A stretch of 64,000 bases of DNA from Williamsia sp. DF01-3 (GCF_023051145.1 NZ_JALKFS010000005.1:1860001-1924000), one strand, 5' to 3'. Positions 36,355 to 46,632 are shown, counted from the first letter of the stretch. Numbers and translations are program-made. The notes: a model not told the origin generated them from the letters alone.

Positions 36355-37668
36355 ATGCCGAACGAACATCTCGAGAAGAAGTCGCCGTCGCTTTTCAGCT
36401 GGCAGGTGGCCGGCAGTGGGGACGTGGTGGCTCCCCATGAACGGCTGACCTGGCCCAGGACCGTGGGCATCGGCCTGCAGCACGTGGTGGCAATGTTCGG
36501 CGCGACCTTCCTGGTCCCGGTGATCACCGGCTTCCCGCCCGCGACGACCCTCCTCTTCTCCGGAATCGGCACCATCCTTTTCCTGCTGATCACGCGCAAC
36601 CGGCTACCCAGCTACCTAGGTTCCAGCTTCGCGATCGTCGCGCCTGTCCTCGCGGCGACGGCATCGAATGGCGAATCGGCAGCGCTCGGCGGGATCGTGG
36701 TGGTCGGTGCATTGCTGATCATCATCGGCGTGGTCGTCCAGTACGCCGGCACCGGCTGGATCCAAGCGTTGATGCCCCCTGTGGTGACCGGCACGATCGT
36801 CGCTCTGATCGGGCTCAATCTTGCGCCGACGGCCAAGGCGAACTACGAGAAGGACGCCATCACGGCGACCGTGGTGCTCGTTCTGCTGATCGCGTCACTC
36901 ATCCTGTTCCGGGGACTCCTCGGACGCCTCGCCATCTTCACCAGTGTTGTGCTCGGCTATCTCTTCGCTCTGGCGAGAGACGAAGTGGACACCAGCAAGA
37001 TCGGTTCGGCGGATTGGGTTGGACTGCCGGACTTCACCACTCCGACATTCCACCTCTCGGTGTTACCGATGTTCTTACCGGTTGTGCTGGTGCTGGTTGT
37101 CGAGAACATCGGGCACGTCAAGTCGATCAACACCATGACCGGTCTCAACTACGACAACCGCATCGGCCGGGCACTCGCAGCAGACGGTGTTGCCACGGTG
37201 CTCGCCGGCAGCGGTGGCGGTTCGGCGACAACAACGTACGCCGAGAACATCGGCGTGATGGCCGCGACGAAGGTTTATTCGACGGCGGCATATTGGGTCG
37301 CCGGCGTTGCGGCAATCATCCTGGGAATGTCACCGAAGGTCGGCGCCGTGATCGCGGCGATCCCGGATGGTGTGCTCGGTGGCGTCACCACCGCGCTTTA
37401 TGGCCTCGTCGGAATTCTTGGTGTGCACATCTGGGTGACCAACAAGGTCGACTTCTCCAAGCCGGTCAACCAATTCACCGCGGCTATTGCCCTGGTGATC
37501 GGCATTGCCGACTTCTCCTGGGTCATCGGCGACCTCAGCTTCGGCGGTATCGCACTGGGCGCCGTTGCAGCCCTGTTGATCTACCACGTGATGCGCGTGG
37601 TGGGTGGCTGGCGGGGGACCGTGACCGTGGACCCGTCGACCGAGAAGACCGGGCCGACACCCAGCTGA
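36355..37668 (+). CDS. NCS2-family uracil/xanthine permease
   Basis: A 437-residue transporter with 12-14 helices that imports a nucleobase with protons. Family text: VGIGLQHVVAMFGATFLVPV, FLLITRNRLPSYLGSSFAIV, the substrate-site VENIGHVKSINTMTGLNYD and GSGGGSATTTYAENIGVMA. This is closer to uracil permeases (UraA/RutG-like) than to xanthine carriers, by my reading. ATG 36355 (MPNEHLEKKSPS) is chosen because the upstream in-frame extension is repeat DNA. Its promoter must lie in or beside the 104-bp repeats. Confidence 0.92.
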   Translation: MPNEHLEKKSPSLFSWQVAGSGDVVAPHERLTWPRTVGIGLQHVVAMFGATFLVPVITGFPPATTLLFSGIGTILFLLITRNRLPSYLGSSFAIVAPVLAATASNGESAALGGIVVVGALLIIIGVVVQYAGTGWIQALMPPVVTGTIVALIGLNLAPTAKANYEKDAITATVVLVLLIASLILFRGLLGRLAIFTSVVLGYLFALARDEVDTSKIGSADWVGLPDFTTPTFHLSVLPMFLPVVLVLVVENIGHVKSINTMTGLNYDNRIGRALAADGVATVLAGSGGGSATTTYAENIGVMAATKVYSTAAYWVAGVAAIILGMSPKVGAVIAAIPDGVLGGVTTALYGLVGILGVHIWVTNKVDFSKPVNQFTAAIALVIGIADFSWVIGDLSFGGIALGAVAALLIYHVMRVVGGWRGTVTVDPSTEKTGPTPS

Positions 37669-37686
37669 CCCACCGGCTCGACTCGG

Positions 37687-39216
37687 TCAACGCACCGACT
37701 TCGTCACCTGACTGATGTTGAATTGCCAACGTTCGACCACATGAAAGCCCATCCGTGCAGGCACGCGGTAGGCGATGGTCGGGGCCAGACGCGGGCCGGG
37801 GTCGAGCGCCGGACCCGCATCGTGTGCCGACAGGCTCTTGTCTTTCTCCGAGATGGTCCAGATGACGGTGCACGCACGAATCTGGTCACGGCGTAGATGA
37901 GGTGCCGCGTTCGTGTCCCAGAGCAGTCCCTCGGGACGCGCTTGCTGCCACAACCCGACATCGATCAGGCCCCGGTACGCCTCTGGCCGCGCGGCGAGCA
38001 GCGGCCGAATGGGGCCGGGCTCCCACGAGACGGTGTCGTCGAGCAGTAGGCAGTCCCCGGGTGACGCCTGCGCCCCGATGAGGTCGGCGACCTGGCTGTA
38101 ATCCATCTTGAACTTGGCATAGTCACCGCGCTGATCGATCCAGTTGGGCGTCGCGGCGATCGCCATGACGACGAGCACGGCGGCGATGGCCCCGGGCTTC
38201 TGCGCGATGGCCACCACACAGGCCGCGATCAGCAGAGCCATCGCAGGCGCTGTGAACGACAAATACCGATCGACGTAGATGGGTTGCGATATCAACGAAT
38301 ACAACAGCAACCCGACGGTGGGGACCACGATCCACACGATCGAGAGGACAACCACCGCGCGCATGCCGCTGATCGCGACGCGCTCTCGCCGGGCGAAGAA
38401 CAGCACCACAGCGGTGCCCAGCAAGAGAAATGCGACCACCGCGAAGGCGATCGAGAAATCAAAGTACTGGGTCAGCAGGACATTGCCGAACACACGCTCG
38501 TCGAGAGGATCGATCCAACTGAGCTGGGTGGACTTGGCGCGCATGAAGGCGAGGTAGGGGCTGAGCAGTACCACGGCAAGAACGGTCGACAGACCCCAGG
38601 CGCGGAGCTGACTCCGGTTGTTGCCGAGCATGATCAGGGCGATGAGATGAACTGGCACCAGCAACAACAGGTGGATGTTGACAAGAACCGACAACACCAC
38701 CAGAACCGCATACAGCAGCCACCAGGATGTGACCCCACGCCGGATGGCCACGAACAAGACGATGGTCAGCCACGTCGACACCGCGATGGCCAGGGCATAA
38801 GGACGAGCCTCGATGCCTGCCAACGTGACCCGCGGCAGGATCGCGAAGACGATGCCGGCGGTCACGCCGACGGCGCGGCGTGAGAGTAGTTTGCCGAGCA
38901 CCACCACGCCCGCAGCGGCGACAGCGACCGCGACGGCGCTGGGCAGCCGCGACCACGCCTCCGATTCGGGGAAGACGACGAACCAGCCGTGCATCAGGAC
39001 GTAGTAGAAGGTATGGGCCGAGTCGGTGGACGAGACGAGGTCGATCAGCTCGGAGATCGAGCGGGTGGACGCCGAGATGGTGGCGGCTTCGTCGTACCAG
39101 AAGGACGGATTGCCGATGCCGACGAAACTGACCACAAACGCAAGAACGGCAACGGCGACCGCATCCACGTTCGGGCCGACTCGAAACCTCGACCTGCGCG
39201 ACTCGGCCGGGACCAC
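37687..39216 (-). CDS. Polytopic membrane glycosyltransferase (GT-C type)
   Basis: A 509-residue protein with about 10-11 helices. The first extracytoplasmic loop has the GT-C signature NPSFWYDEAATISAS with an acidic pair, followed by YYVLMHGWFVVFP, and EARPYALAIAVSTWL in a later loop. Such enzymes transfer sugars from polyprenyl-phosphate donors in cell-envelope assembly (mannosyltransferase-like). The C-terminal 100 residues are soluble and outside the membrane. It starts at GTG 39216 and is convergent with the permease and divergent from the next gene. Confidence 0.82.
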   Translation of the reverse strand: MVPAESRRSRFRVGPNVDAVAVAVLAFVVSFVGIGNPSFWYDEAATISASTRSISELIDLVSSTDSAHTFYYVLMHGWFVVFPESEAWSRLPSAVAVAVAAAGVVVLGKLLSRRAVGVTAGIVFAILPRVTLAGIEARPYALAIAVSTWLTIVLFVAIRRGVTSWWLLYAVLVVLSVLVNIHLLLLVPVHLIALIMLGNNRSQLRAWGLSTVLAVVLLSPYLAFMRAKSTQLSWIDPLDERVFGNVLLTQYFDFSIAFAVVAFLLLGTAVVLFFARRERVAISGMRAVVVLSIVWIVVPTVGLLLYSLISQPIYVDRYLSFTAPAMALLIAACVVAIAQKPGAIAAVLVVMAIAATPNWIDQRGDYAKFKMDYSQVADLIGAQASPGDCLLLDDTVSWEPGPIRPLLAARPEAYRGLIDVGLWQQARPEGLLWDTNAAPHLRRDQIRACTVIWTISEKDKSLSAHDAGPALDPGPRLAPTIAYRVPARMGFHVVERWQFNISQVTKSVR

Positions 39217-39300
39217 CGTCTGATCGTTCAGCGCTGTCTCCTCACCGGGCCTGTTGACGCGGTCGAGCGTATCTCAGCAAGATCGCTGTAGCTTCTAGCC

Positions 39301-40014
39301 ATGTCGTTCCTCGAGGGCCTGGTAGACGACACCAGGCTGCCGATGTTGCTGCTCTTCGCCTCGTTCATGATCACGTTTGTGGTCACCCGGACCATCACCC
39401 GGATGATTCGCTCCGGGCGCGGGCCCTTCCACGACAACGTCGCCGGCGGCGTGCACATCCATCACGCGGTCCCCGGGATCATCTCCACGATCGGTGGGGG
39501 ATTCCTGTCGGTGGCCGTCCACGGTGACTCACCGTGGGCCGAGGTCAGTGCGGTGATGATCGGGGTTGGATCGTCGCTGGTGCTCGACGAGTTCGCCATG
39601 ATCCTGCACCTGCAAGACGTCTACTGGTCCGCCGAAGGCTAGCTGTCGGTGCAGGTGGTCGCCCTGACGGGCTCACTCCTCGGACTGGTGCTGCTCGGCA
39701 TCGATCCCGTCGTGTCGAACGTCGGGACGCCCGGCCACTTTGTCCTGCTCGGCACCATCCCGTTTCACATCCTCGCCCTGTTGTTGTGCGTCGAGAAGGG
39801 CAAGTACCAGACGGCTGCGATCGGCGCGTTCATCCCTCCCGTCGCCTGGATCGGCGCAGTTCGCCTCGCCAGGCCGAAGTCGAGGTGGGCACGCAAACGA
39901 TATTCCGACGTCAAGCTCGGTCGCGCGCAACAGCAGGAGAAGAAGTTCGACAACACCTTCGGACGTTGGGGCCTCGACATCGAAGACTTGGTGGCGGGCA
40001 AACCGTCGGCGTGA
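39301..40014 (+). pseudogene. Membrane protein gene interrupted by an in-frame TAG
   Basis: A single frame of 238 codons is broken only by TAG at 39640-39642. The first part (113 residues: LPMLLLFASFMITFVVTRTI, NVAGGVHIHHAVPGIISTIG, LVLDEFAMILHLQDVYWSAEG) and the second (LSVQVVALTGSLLGLVLLG, FHILALLLCVEKGKYQTAAI, ending DIEDLVAGKPSA) clearly belong to one conserved actinobacterial integral membrane protein of unknown function. CAG to TAG is the simplest explanation. No alternative start or ribosome binding site for the second half is evident. Confidence 0.75.
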
Positions 40015-40166
40015 CGAAGTTCCCTTGCAGATGCCCTGGCCCGCCAGCAATTGAGCGCGTTTGTGGTCGGGGAGTTCAGCAATGCGGCGCCACCGGTCCT
40101 TCTGGAACCGTCGAGTTCTAGCCGGCGTCCTAACGCCACTGGGTTCGGGCGAGGTTCGGGGGAACT

Positions 40167-40487
40167 GTGGGGAATCAGTCGCACACTGAGGTCGATACGA
40201 TCGGCCTTGCGCGGTGGGGTAGGGAAGCGGCGCTTCTGGGCGAAGACCTGGCCGCGGCCCTGGATCGATCGGGACGACACATTGCGCTGTGCGCCAACGG
40301 ATTCGGAACCTCGACGCAGACGGAGTTCGTCACCTACGTGACAACGCTCGAGCGACGGGCCGGTGAGATGTTGGGCGCGCTAGAAGGACTCGCCACAGGT
40401 CTGGCGGGTGCCGCGGCGTCCTATGGGTCGGTCGATGACTGCGCGGCAGGCTCTTTTCAACAACCCTCGACCGGGCTGCGGCTGTAG
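40167..40487 (+). CDS. ESX-like small protein (type VII related)
   Basis: A 106-residue, helical, acidic-amphipathic protein starting at GTG 40167 after a GGGGGAA site. It has the size and two-helix pattern of WXG100/DUF2580-like proteins, but no WXG motif at the turn. It lies 14 nt before the DUF1023 hydrolase gene on the same strand, a pairing common in Gordonia and mycobacterial relatives. Secretion is inferred; no ESX machinery is in the window. Confidence 0.65.
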   Translation: MGNQSHTEVDTIGLARWGREAALLGEDLAAALDRSGRHIALCANGFGTSTQTEFVTYVTTLERRAGEMLGALEGLATGLAGAAASYGSVDDCAAGSFQQPSTGLRL

Positions 40488-40501
40488 AGGGTGGCGTAGT
40501 C

Positions 40502-42220
40502 GTGGATCTCACCGACATCGACAACTGGGACACCGCCGCACTCGACGTGCTGGTCGCAGAACTCAACGGCCGCTTCGCATCTGTGATCGACGCCGACGCA
40601 ATGTTGCGCAAGGTCGCGGCGACTCCTGGGTGGAAAGGCGAAGGAGCAACCGCGGCCGGGGGATCGTTCCGATCCGTGTCCACATCGCTCAACGATGAGG
40701 CAGCTGCGTTGGGCGCGGCGTCGGAGTTGGCCCGCCAGACGAGTATCGCCGTCGGCGAATTGAAGTCGGCGTTGGCGCTTCTTCGCGCCGACGCATCTGA
40801 CGCCGACATGGTGATCCAACCACCGCCCAAGGTCGATGACGCGTTCGCGATGAACACGACGGGCGAAGAACGGACAGAACGGGAGAAAACGAAGAACCAC
40901 CTGTTGGTCCGTGCGCGAGCGCTTGTCGTCCAGGCCGAGGACATCGACAACGACACCGCGACTGTCCTGCGCAAGATCGTCGCCGGCGAGATCGTCTATC
41001 AAGAGTTCGGCTCGCTCACAGAGGCGTTCGAGTCCGGTCGGGCAGGTGCATCTCTCACTGCGCCCACCTGGCCGAACATGGACAAGAAGTCGCCCGAAGA
41101 GATCGACGCCTGGTGGCGGGCGCTCCCGGAGGCGCAGAAGCAGCAGATGATCGCGGAGCATCCGGGGTTGATCGGAAACCTCGACGGTGTGGACGCTGCC
41201 TCGCGCGACGTCGCCAACCGGATCGCGCTCGCGGCGCAGACGCAACGGGTGGAGGCCGAACTCGCGGCGCTCGACAGGGCGTACATCGGCGCCAGGGGTC
41301 AGTACGCACTCGCCTCAAGGCTGGCCGAAAAGCGCGAAGAGCTCGACGGTTTGCGCGCCGTCAACACGGCACTGGGCGGGGACTACCGCGTTGATCACAC
41401 CGACACCGGAGCGCGAGCATTCCTGCTCACGTTTCAGCCTGACGGGAAAGAGACGAAAGCAGCGGTCGCGGTGGGCGATCCGGACAAAGCCCGTCATGTC
41501 AGCGTGACCGTGCCCGGAGTGAACACCGAAGCGAAGTCGATCGGCACCATGACAAGCGAGGCGGGTGCCTTGCGTCGCGAGACCCTCGGCATCCTTGCCG
41601 CCACCGGCGGCGAGGGAGAAGCTGTCTCGACGGTGGCGTGGATCGGGTACGACACCCCCGACGTCAACGACGGTGCCCCGTGGGAAGCACTAGGAGATGG
41701 CAAAGCGAAAGCCGGAGCGGACAGCCTCGCCGACTTCACGCGTTCGTTGGGCCTGACCAGCGACCATTCCGAGGACGAGCAGCACCTTGTACTCAACGGG
41801 CACTCCTACGGATCGACCACGGCGTCGCTGGCCCTGCAGGGAGGAGCGCACGAGTACGTGGACGACACCGTGTTCTACGGGAGTCCTGGTGTGTACGCGA
41901 ACACGTCATCACAATTGGGACTGGAGTACGGGCACGCCTATCTGATGAACGACCCCGATGACAAGTGGATCAATCTCGCTGCCGGCGAGGGTGTTCACGG
42001 ATCCAACCCGTTTGCCTCGGACTTCATCCAGTTGTCCACCGAGGAGCGAACGACTGCGGACAACGTGCACCGCGACGGGGTGGACAGCCACGGTCAGTAT
42101 TCCCGGGCCCAGGAGGACCAGGGCATTCCGGGCACCCGCGAGAACCCACTCCGCGTCAGCGGATACAACTTGGCCGCAATTCTCGCGGGCCGTCCAGAAC
42201 TCGCCGACAGGGCTGAGTGA
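40502..42220 (+). CDS. DUF1023 alpha/beta hydrolase with ESX-like N-terminus
   Basis: A 572-residue protein starting at GTG 40502. Residues 1-150 form a helical, coiled-coil-rich domain resembling WXG100 substrates (LDVLVAELNGRFASVIDAD, WKGEGATAAGG). The centre and C-terminus form a DUF1023 alpha/beta hydrolase: STVAWIGYDTPDVNDGAPWE, then the nucleophile elbow LNGHSYGSTTASLAL with Ser, and FYGSPGVYANTSSQL. A C-terminal region contains DGVDSHGQY with a candidate His. It may be a cell-surface or secreted esterase; the substrate is unknown. Confidence 0.82.
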   Translation: MDLTDIDNWDTAALDVLVAELNGRFASVIDADAMLRKVAATPGWKGEGATAAGGSFRSVSTSLNDEAAALGAASELARQTSIAVGELKSALALLRADASDADMVIQPPPKVDDAFAMNTTGEERTEREKTKNHLLVRARALVVQAEDIDNDTATVLRKIVAGEIVYQEFGSLTEAFESGRAGASLTAPTWPNMDKKSPEEIDAWWRALPEAQKQQMIAEHPGLIGNLDGVDAASRDVANRIALAAQTQRVEAELAALDRAYIGARGQYALASRLAEKREELDGLRAVNTALGGDYRVDHTDTGARAFLLTFQPDGKETKAAVAVGDPDKARHVSVTVPGVNTEAKSIGTMTSEAGALRRETLGILAATGGEGEAVSTVAWIGYDTPDVNDGAPWEALGDGKAKAGADSLADFTRSLGLTSDHSEDEQHLVLNGHSYGSTTASLALQGGAHEYVDDTVFYGSPGVYANTSSQLGLEYGHAYLMNDPDDKWINLAAGEGVHGSNPFASDFIQLSTEERTTADNVHRDGVDSHGQYSRAQEDQGIPGTRENPLRVSGYNLAAILAGRPELADRAE

Positions 42221-42264
42221 TGGACGCTACGCCGGAACGCCCACCATCCAGAAGCAGTTGCCCG

Positions 42265-45200
42265 TCATACCTTCGCAGGCCACCAGATGCGGTTGCCGAT
42301 CGCGGCCATCGCGGCCGGAACCAGGACCGACCGAACCACCACCACGTCGAGGATGAGTCCGACGCCCACGGTGAAACCGAATTGGAGAAGATTGATCACG
42401 GTTGCACTCATGAGGGCAAACATCGTGACGGCGAAAACGACGCCGGCCGTGGTGATCACACCACCGGTCGACCCGAAGCCTCGGATGATTCCGCCGATCA
42501 TCCCGGTCTGGGATTCCTCACGAATCCTGGATGCAAACAGCATGCTGTAGTCCGCGCCGACGGCCACAAGAGCCATGAACGCCAACGGTACGACCGACCA
42601 ATCGAGGTCGATACCCAGTCCGTACTGCCAGAAGAGGATCGACAACCCAACGGTCGCCGCAAACGACAGCAGCACGGTCAAAACCAGGAGCAGTGGCGCG
42701 AGAATGCTGCGGAGCAACACGACGAGGATCAGGAACACCGCCAAGATCGCGACCACGGCATACAGTGCGAAGTCTCTGTTGACCTGATCATTCATGTCGG
42801 CGGACAACGATGTCAGGCCGGTCGAGCTCACCTCCGCACCGTCGAGAACCGTTCCGGTGGTTGCGGTCCGGGCAGTGTCGGCGATGTCGTGCACCGTGCG
42901 GATCGCTTCGTGGCCGTACGGGTTGATGCTGCGCACCACGAGCATCCGCGCGGTCTTGCCATTGGGTGACAGCAAGAGTTTTGTGCCTGCCACAAAACGC
43001 GGATCTTCGAGACCCTGTGCGGGAAGGTAGAAACCCGCCCCCGGACCCGACGTCGTGTCTCGAGCCATCGTCTGCAAGTAGTCGCCGGCTTCGCCGAGCC
43101 CGGCGGTGAGTTGCCCGGTGAGCGACACGGTTTTGTCGGTGCCGGCCTTGACCTGGCGAAGCCCTTCGGCCAGCTGTGTCATCCCCGTCGAGAGTTCAGT
43201 GACCCCCGCAGTCAGGGCACCCAGCTCAGAACGCAGCTGCTCCGGCGTTTTACCCCCGAGCCCATCGAGAAGGATCTTGACCTGACTCAGCCCGGTCTCG
43301 ATTTCAGGCAGCAATGCCTGTGCCTTGTCGATGACCTCGCCCGGCACACCCGACAAGTTCACGGCTTGTTGCAACGTTCGAGAGGCTTTCCCGCCCGTGG
43401 CCTTGTCGAACAGGCTGAACGCCGACCGCGCCGCCAGGCATGTGGGGTCAGCCTGGCACCCTGCGTCAGGCACGGTCATGAGCATCGGACCGAACACGTC
43501 GTCGAGCTGTTCGGTGGCAGCCAGCGTTTGCTCATTGCTCGTGGAAACCGCTGTGACCAAGAGACTCAGCGTGTCGGCGAGGGTTGCGAGTTCAGTGACT
43601 CCCTGGGGAAGGGAGAGGCGGCCATCAGAGGCGATCGCCACTATTCGCGATGCGGTGTCCACTGCGTCGAGCACACCACCGGCCAGTCCCACAACTTGAT
43701 TGGTCCCGTCGACCAAGAGTGGCAACTGTTCCAGCGCGGAGTCGGCACCGTCGCGAAGTGCTGTCACCCCGGATGCCAGTCGTTGCAACTCCGGTGTGGC
43801 CTCGACCATTTGCCGATGGGCATCGTCGAGCCGACTGCCGACCTGGCCCACCTGATATCCGGTGGATGCTTCGGGAATCGGTGAGCCATCGGGTCGAGTG
43901 ATCGACCGGACATAAGCGATGTCGGGCAACTTCGACACCGACATCGCCACGAGTTCAAGCGCCGCCAGATCGTTGGTGTTACGCATGTCGTGATCGGCAC
44001 GGATGATCAGGTACTCGGGCAGGATCTCGTTGACGCCATAGTGTTCGAGCACTTTGTCGTAGCCGCGCGTGGAGTCGTTGGCGTAGAGCTGAACCGACTC
44101 TTCGTCGTAACTGACGCGCAGCAGGGGAACCATTGCTGCCAACGCGACGAGAACCACCATCGACACCGCAACCAGCGGGCCCGAGTGTCGAATGATCGTT
44201 GCACCACGTCGTCGCCAGCGACGTTCGGTTGATGCCTTGGGCTCGATGTGACCGCGACGCCCGGCCACGGACATCAGCGCGGGTGTGAGCGTCACCGAGA
44301 TCGCCATCGCCAGCAGAACCCCGATCGCGGTGGGCGGGCCTGCCGTCTTGAACATCCCGACCTCGGCGAAGATCATGGCACCCGCAGCAGCAGCGATCGT
44401 CAGGGCCGAGGCAACCAGAATCGGGGAGACCCGCGCACTGGCCGTCGCAACAGCAGTGTCCGGGTCTTCACCCGCACGCCTGGCGTCGTGGTAGCCCGCG
44501 ATCTGGAAGATCGCGTAGTCGGTTCCGGCACCCAGCACCAGCGCCGTCATGATGGCGATCGAGAAGTTCGAGATCGACATCAGTTCATTCGCGCCGAGGA
44601 ACGACACGATGGGCCGCACGGCGCCGAGTCCGAAACCGATGGTCGCCAACGGAATCAGGGCTGTGATGAGCGAGCGGTAGGCGATCAGCAGCATCAACGT
44701 GATCAGCAGTACCGACACTCCCGTGATGATGAGCAGCGACAGATCGATCGAAGAGAAGAGATCGGCAAGGGTGGGCGAGGCGCCTGTGTAGTACACCGAC
44801 AGACCGTCTGGCTTGGGAATGGAGTCGATCGCCGAACGGATCGCGGCCGTGCTGTGGTGCGCACGCGTGCTGCCGACGTCGCCTTCCGCGACCACCATGA
44901 CGTTGACGGCCTTGCCGTCCGGACTGACTGCGGCGGCGCGGGTGGCGGGATTTCCGTACATGTCGAGGACGTAGGCGACGTTTTCGTGATCACCGGACAG
45001 AACCTCTACGAGGCGGCGGTAGTAGTCATCATCTGCCGTGGTGATCCCGCCGTCATCAGCAAGAACCACACTGCCCACAGCAGTCGACGCGGGAGCGCCG
45101 AAATCCGTCGACATGTCGCGCAGCGCATCGACGGACGGCATGTGTTCGGGAAGGAACGCGGCCGACTTCTCCGACACGGTCTGCTCTATCTGAGGGACTG

Positions 45201-45309
45201 CCAGGTTCAGCCCGACCACCAACGCAACCCAGAAGCCGATCACCCACCACCTATGGCGTGCGCAGAACGCGCCGGTGTTCCGGAAGAAGGCGTTGGGACC
45301 GTGTGACAT
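42265..45309 (-). CDS. MmpL/RND-family lipid exporter
   Basis: A 1014-residue protein with the MmpL layout: one N-terminal helix (RWWVIGFWVALVVGLNLAV), a periplasmic domain, five helices with GAGTDYAIFQIAGYHDARR, a second long extracytoplasmic domain (rich in LxxGLxxV heptads, two Cys pairs near GCQADPTCLAA), and a final helix bundle with VAVGADYSMLFASRIREES. These two GxDYxxF segments carry the proton-relay Asp-Tyr pairs. MmpL proteins export lipids or siderophores across the inner membrane. It is divergent from the thioesterase gene; the intergenic AT-rich 45310-45437 probably holds both promoters. Confidence 0.93.
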   Translation of the reverse strand: MSHGPNAFFRNTGAFCARHRWWVIGFWVALVVGLNLAVPQIEQTVSEKSAAFLPEHMPSVDALRDMSTDFGAPASTAVGSVVLADDGGITTADDDYYRRLVEVLSGDHENVAYVLDMYGNPATRAAAVSPDGKAVNVMVVAEGDVGSTRAHHSTAAIRSAIDSIPKPDGLSVYYTGASPTLADLFSSIDLSLLIITGVSVLLITLMLLIAYRSLITALIPLATIGFGLGAVRPIVSFLGANELMSISNFSIAIMTALVLGAGTDYAIFQIAGYHDARRAGEDPDTAVATASARVSPILVASALTIAAAAGAMIFAEVGMFKTAGPPTAIGVLLAMAISVTLTPALMSVAGRRGHIEPKASTERRWRRRGATIIRHSGPLVAVSMVVLVALAAMVPLLRVSYDEESVQLYANDSTRGYDKVLEHYGVNEILPEYLIIRADHDMRNTNDLAALELVAMSVSKLPDIAYVRSITRPDGSPIPEASTGYQVGQVGSRLDDAHRQMVEATPELQRLASGVTALRDGADSALEQLPLLVDGTNQVVGLAGGVLDAVDTASRIVAIASDGRLSLPQGVTELATLADTLSLLVTAVSTSNEQTLAATEQLDDVFGPMLMTVPDAGCQADPTCLAARSAFSLFDKATGGKASRTLQQAVNLSGVPGEVIDKAQALLPEIETGLSQVKILLDGLGGKTPEQLRSELGALTAGVTELSTGMTQLAEGLRQVKAGTDKTVSLTGQLTAGLGEAGDYLQTMARDTTSGPGAGFYLPAQGLEDPRFVAGTKLLLSPNGKTARMLVVRSINPYGHEAIRTVHDIADTARTATTGTVLDGAEVSSTGLTSLSADMNDQVNRDFALYAVVAILAVFLILVVLLRSILAPLLLVLTVLLSFAATVGLSILFWQYGLGIDLDWSVVPLAFMALVAVGADYSMLFASRIREESQTGMIGGIIRGFGSTGGVITTAGVVFAVTMFALMSATVINLLQFGFTVGVGLILDVVVVRSVLVPAAMAAIGNRIWWPAKV

Positions 45310-45437
45310 TGCGGGAGACCTCTTAATAAGTCAATGACCGTTGTTATGTTGTATGGCATAGTAGAGCACGGAGGACGCCGGATCGGAAGTCCTCGTTTGA
45401 GCGACCTGCTCGTCGATCAGCGACAAGGGAGAACAAA

Positions 45438-45953
45438 GTGGCGAACGACAACTTCGCAGAAATGACCGGATTGGAAGTCCTGCGGTGGATCAAATCCGCT
45501 GACTTGCAAGATGTTCCATCGATCGGGCGGCTGCTGGGCATGAAGTTCACCGAAGTGGATCCGGGCAAGGTTACGATGGTGCTCACCACCGCGCCTGACT
45601 TCGCCAATCCACTCGGGAGTGTGCATGGGGGTATCGCGGCGACCCTGCTCGACTCGGTGATGGGTTGTGCCGTGCACACAACTCTGCCGGCGGGGGTCGG
45701 GTACACAACCCTGGAATTGGGCGTGAATTACATTCGCTCGGTGTCGACGCAGGGCCGCACGCTGACAGCGACCGGCGAGATCATCCACGTGGGCAAAACC
45801 GTTGCGACAGCTCAGGGAAAGGTGCACGACGACGAAGGGCGCCTGGTCGCGCACGCGACCACAACATGTCTGATCCTCAACCCGCGGAAGGCCGCAGAAG
45901 CGGCAGGATCAGCCGTGGTTGCCACTGTCGGCGCGCCTGACGGGCCGTCCTGA
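45438..45953 (+). CDS. PaaI-family thioesterase (hotdog fold)
   Basis: A 171-residue enzyme that hydrolyses acyl-CoA thioesters. The hotdog signature is NPLGSVHGGIAATLLDSVMG (active-site HGG and the helix Asp), then LELGVNYIRSV and the C-terminal GRLVAHATTTCLIL. Start GTG 45438 is supported by AGGGAGAA at 45426-45433. It is divergent from MmpL and followed by a TetR gene 80 nt downstream, suggesting a lipid- or aromatic-CoA-linked unit. Confidence 0.9.
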   Translation: MANDNFAEMTGLEVLRWIKSADLQDVPSIGRLLGMKFTEVDPGKVTMVLTTAPDFANPLGSVHGGIAATLLDSVMGCAVHTTLPAGVGYTTLELGVNYIRSVSTQGRTLTATGEIIHVGKTVATAQGKVHDDEGRLVAHATTTCLILNPRKAAEAAGSAVVATVGAPDGPS

Positions 45954-46035
45954 CCGAACGATCCCGAACTCCGCGCCGCAACAGTTACGTAGTATTCATT
46001 ACGATATATGGCTGGTTGCGTCGCGGAGGAGAACA

Positions 46036-46602
46036 GTGGAGCGTCAGGGCACGCGTGAACGGATGCTGATCGGCGCCGTCGAGGTGATGCGCGAGCGCGG
46101 AGCCGCCGGTGTCACCGTGGATGCGGTGCTCGAACGCAGCGGATCGCCGCGTGGCTCGGTGTACTACCACTTCCCGCAAGGGCGTCAGCAGATCGTCGCC
46201 GAAGCGCTGGACTATGCCGGCACCACCATCAACGGCGTCATCGAATCGGCTGTGAAGCGCGGCTCGATCGCTGCCATCGACACCTTCGTTCGCTGGTGGA
46301 CCGATTTGCTCGAGACCAGTGACTTCGCTGCGGGGTGCCCGGTCGCTGGGGCCGCGGTGGGCGCGGGGCCGGCCGACGCCGAATTGGGGGAGGCGGCGGC
46401 GCGCTGGTTCAATGCGTGGATGCTCGGGCTCGAGCGGGTGATCGTCAACGAAGGTGTGTCACGAGCCCGCGCCAAACGTCTCGCCACACTGACACTGTCC
46501 GCGCTCGAAGGCGCGGTGATGCTGAGCAAGTCGACCAAATCGACAACTCCCCTCAAGCACACGGCGACCGAGTTGAAAGCCCTGTTGAAAACGCTCACCT
46601 GA
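46036..46602 (+). CDS. TetR/AcrR-family regulator
   Basis: A 188-residue protein. GTG 46036 has GGAGGAGAAC just upstream, and DNA-binding text begins at once: GTRERMLIGAVEVMRERGAA, TVDAVLERSGSPRGSVYYHFPQG. The C-terminal TetR_C-like domain reads DFAAGCPVAGAAVGAG. It is convergent with the FprB-like reductase. Upstream, CGTA and TACG face each other around 45989-46002, a possible autoregulatory site. Confidence 0.85.
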   Translation: MERQGTRERMLIGAVEVMRERGAAGVTVDAVLERSGSPRGSVYYHFPQGRQQIVAEALDYAGTTINGVIESAVKRGSIAAIDTFVRWWTDLLETSDFAAGCPVAGAAVGAGPADAELGEAAARWFNAWMLGLERVIVNEGVSRARAKRLATLTLSALEGAVMLSKSTKSTTPLKHTATELKALLKTLT

Positions 46603-46632
46603 ACTCGAGGTCTCGGCAGGACCGACGCTCAC

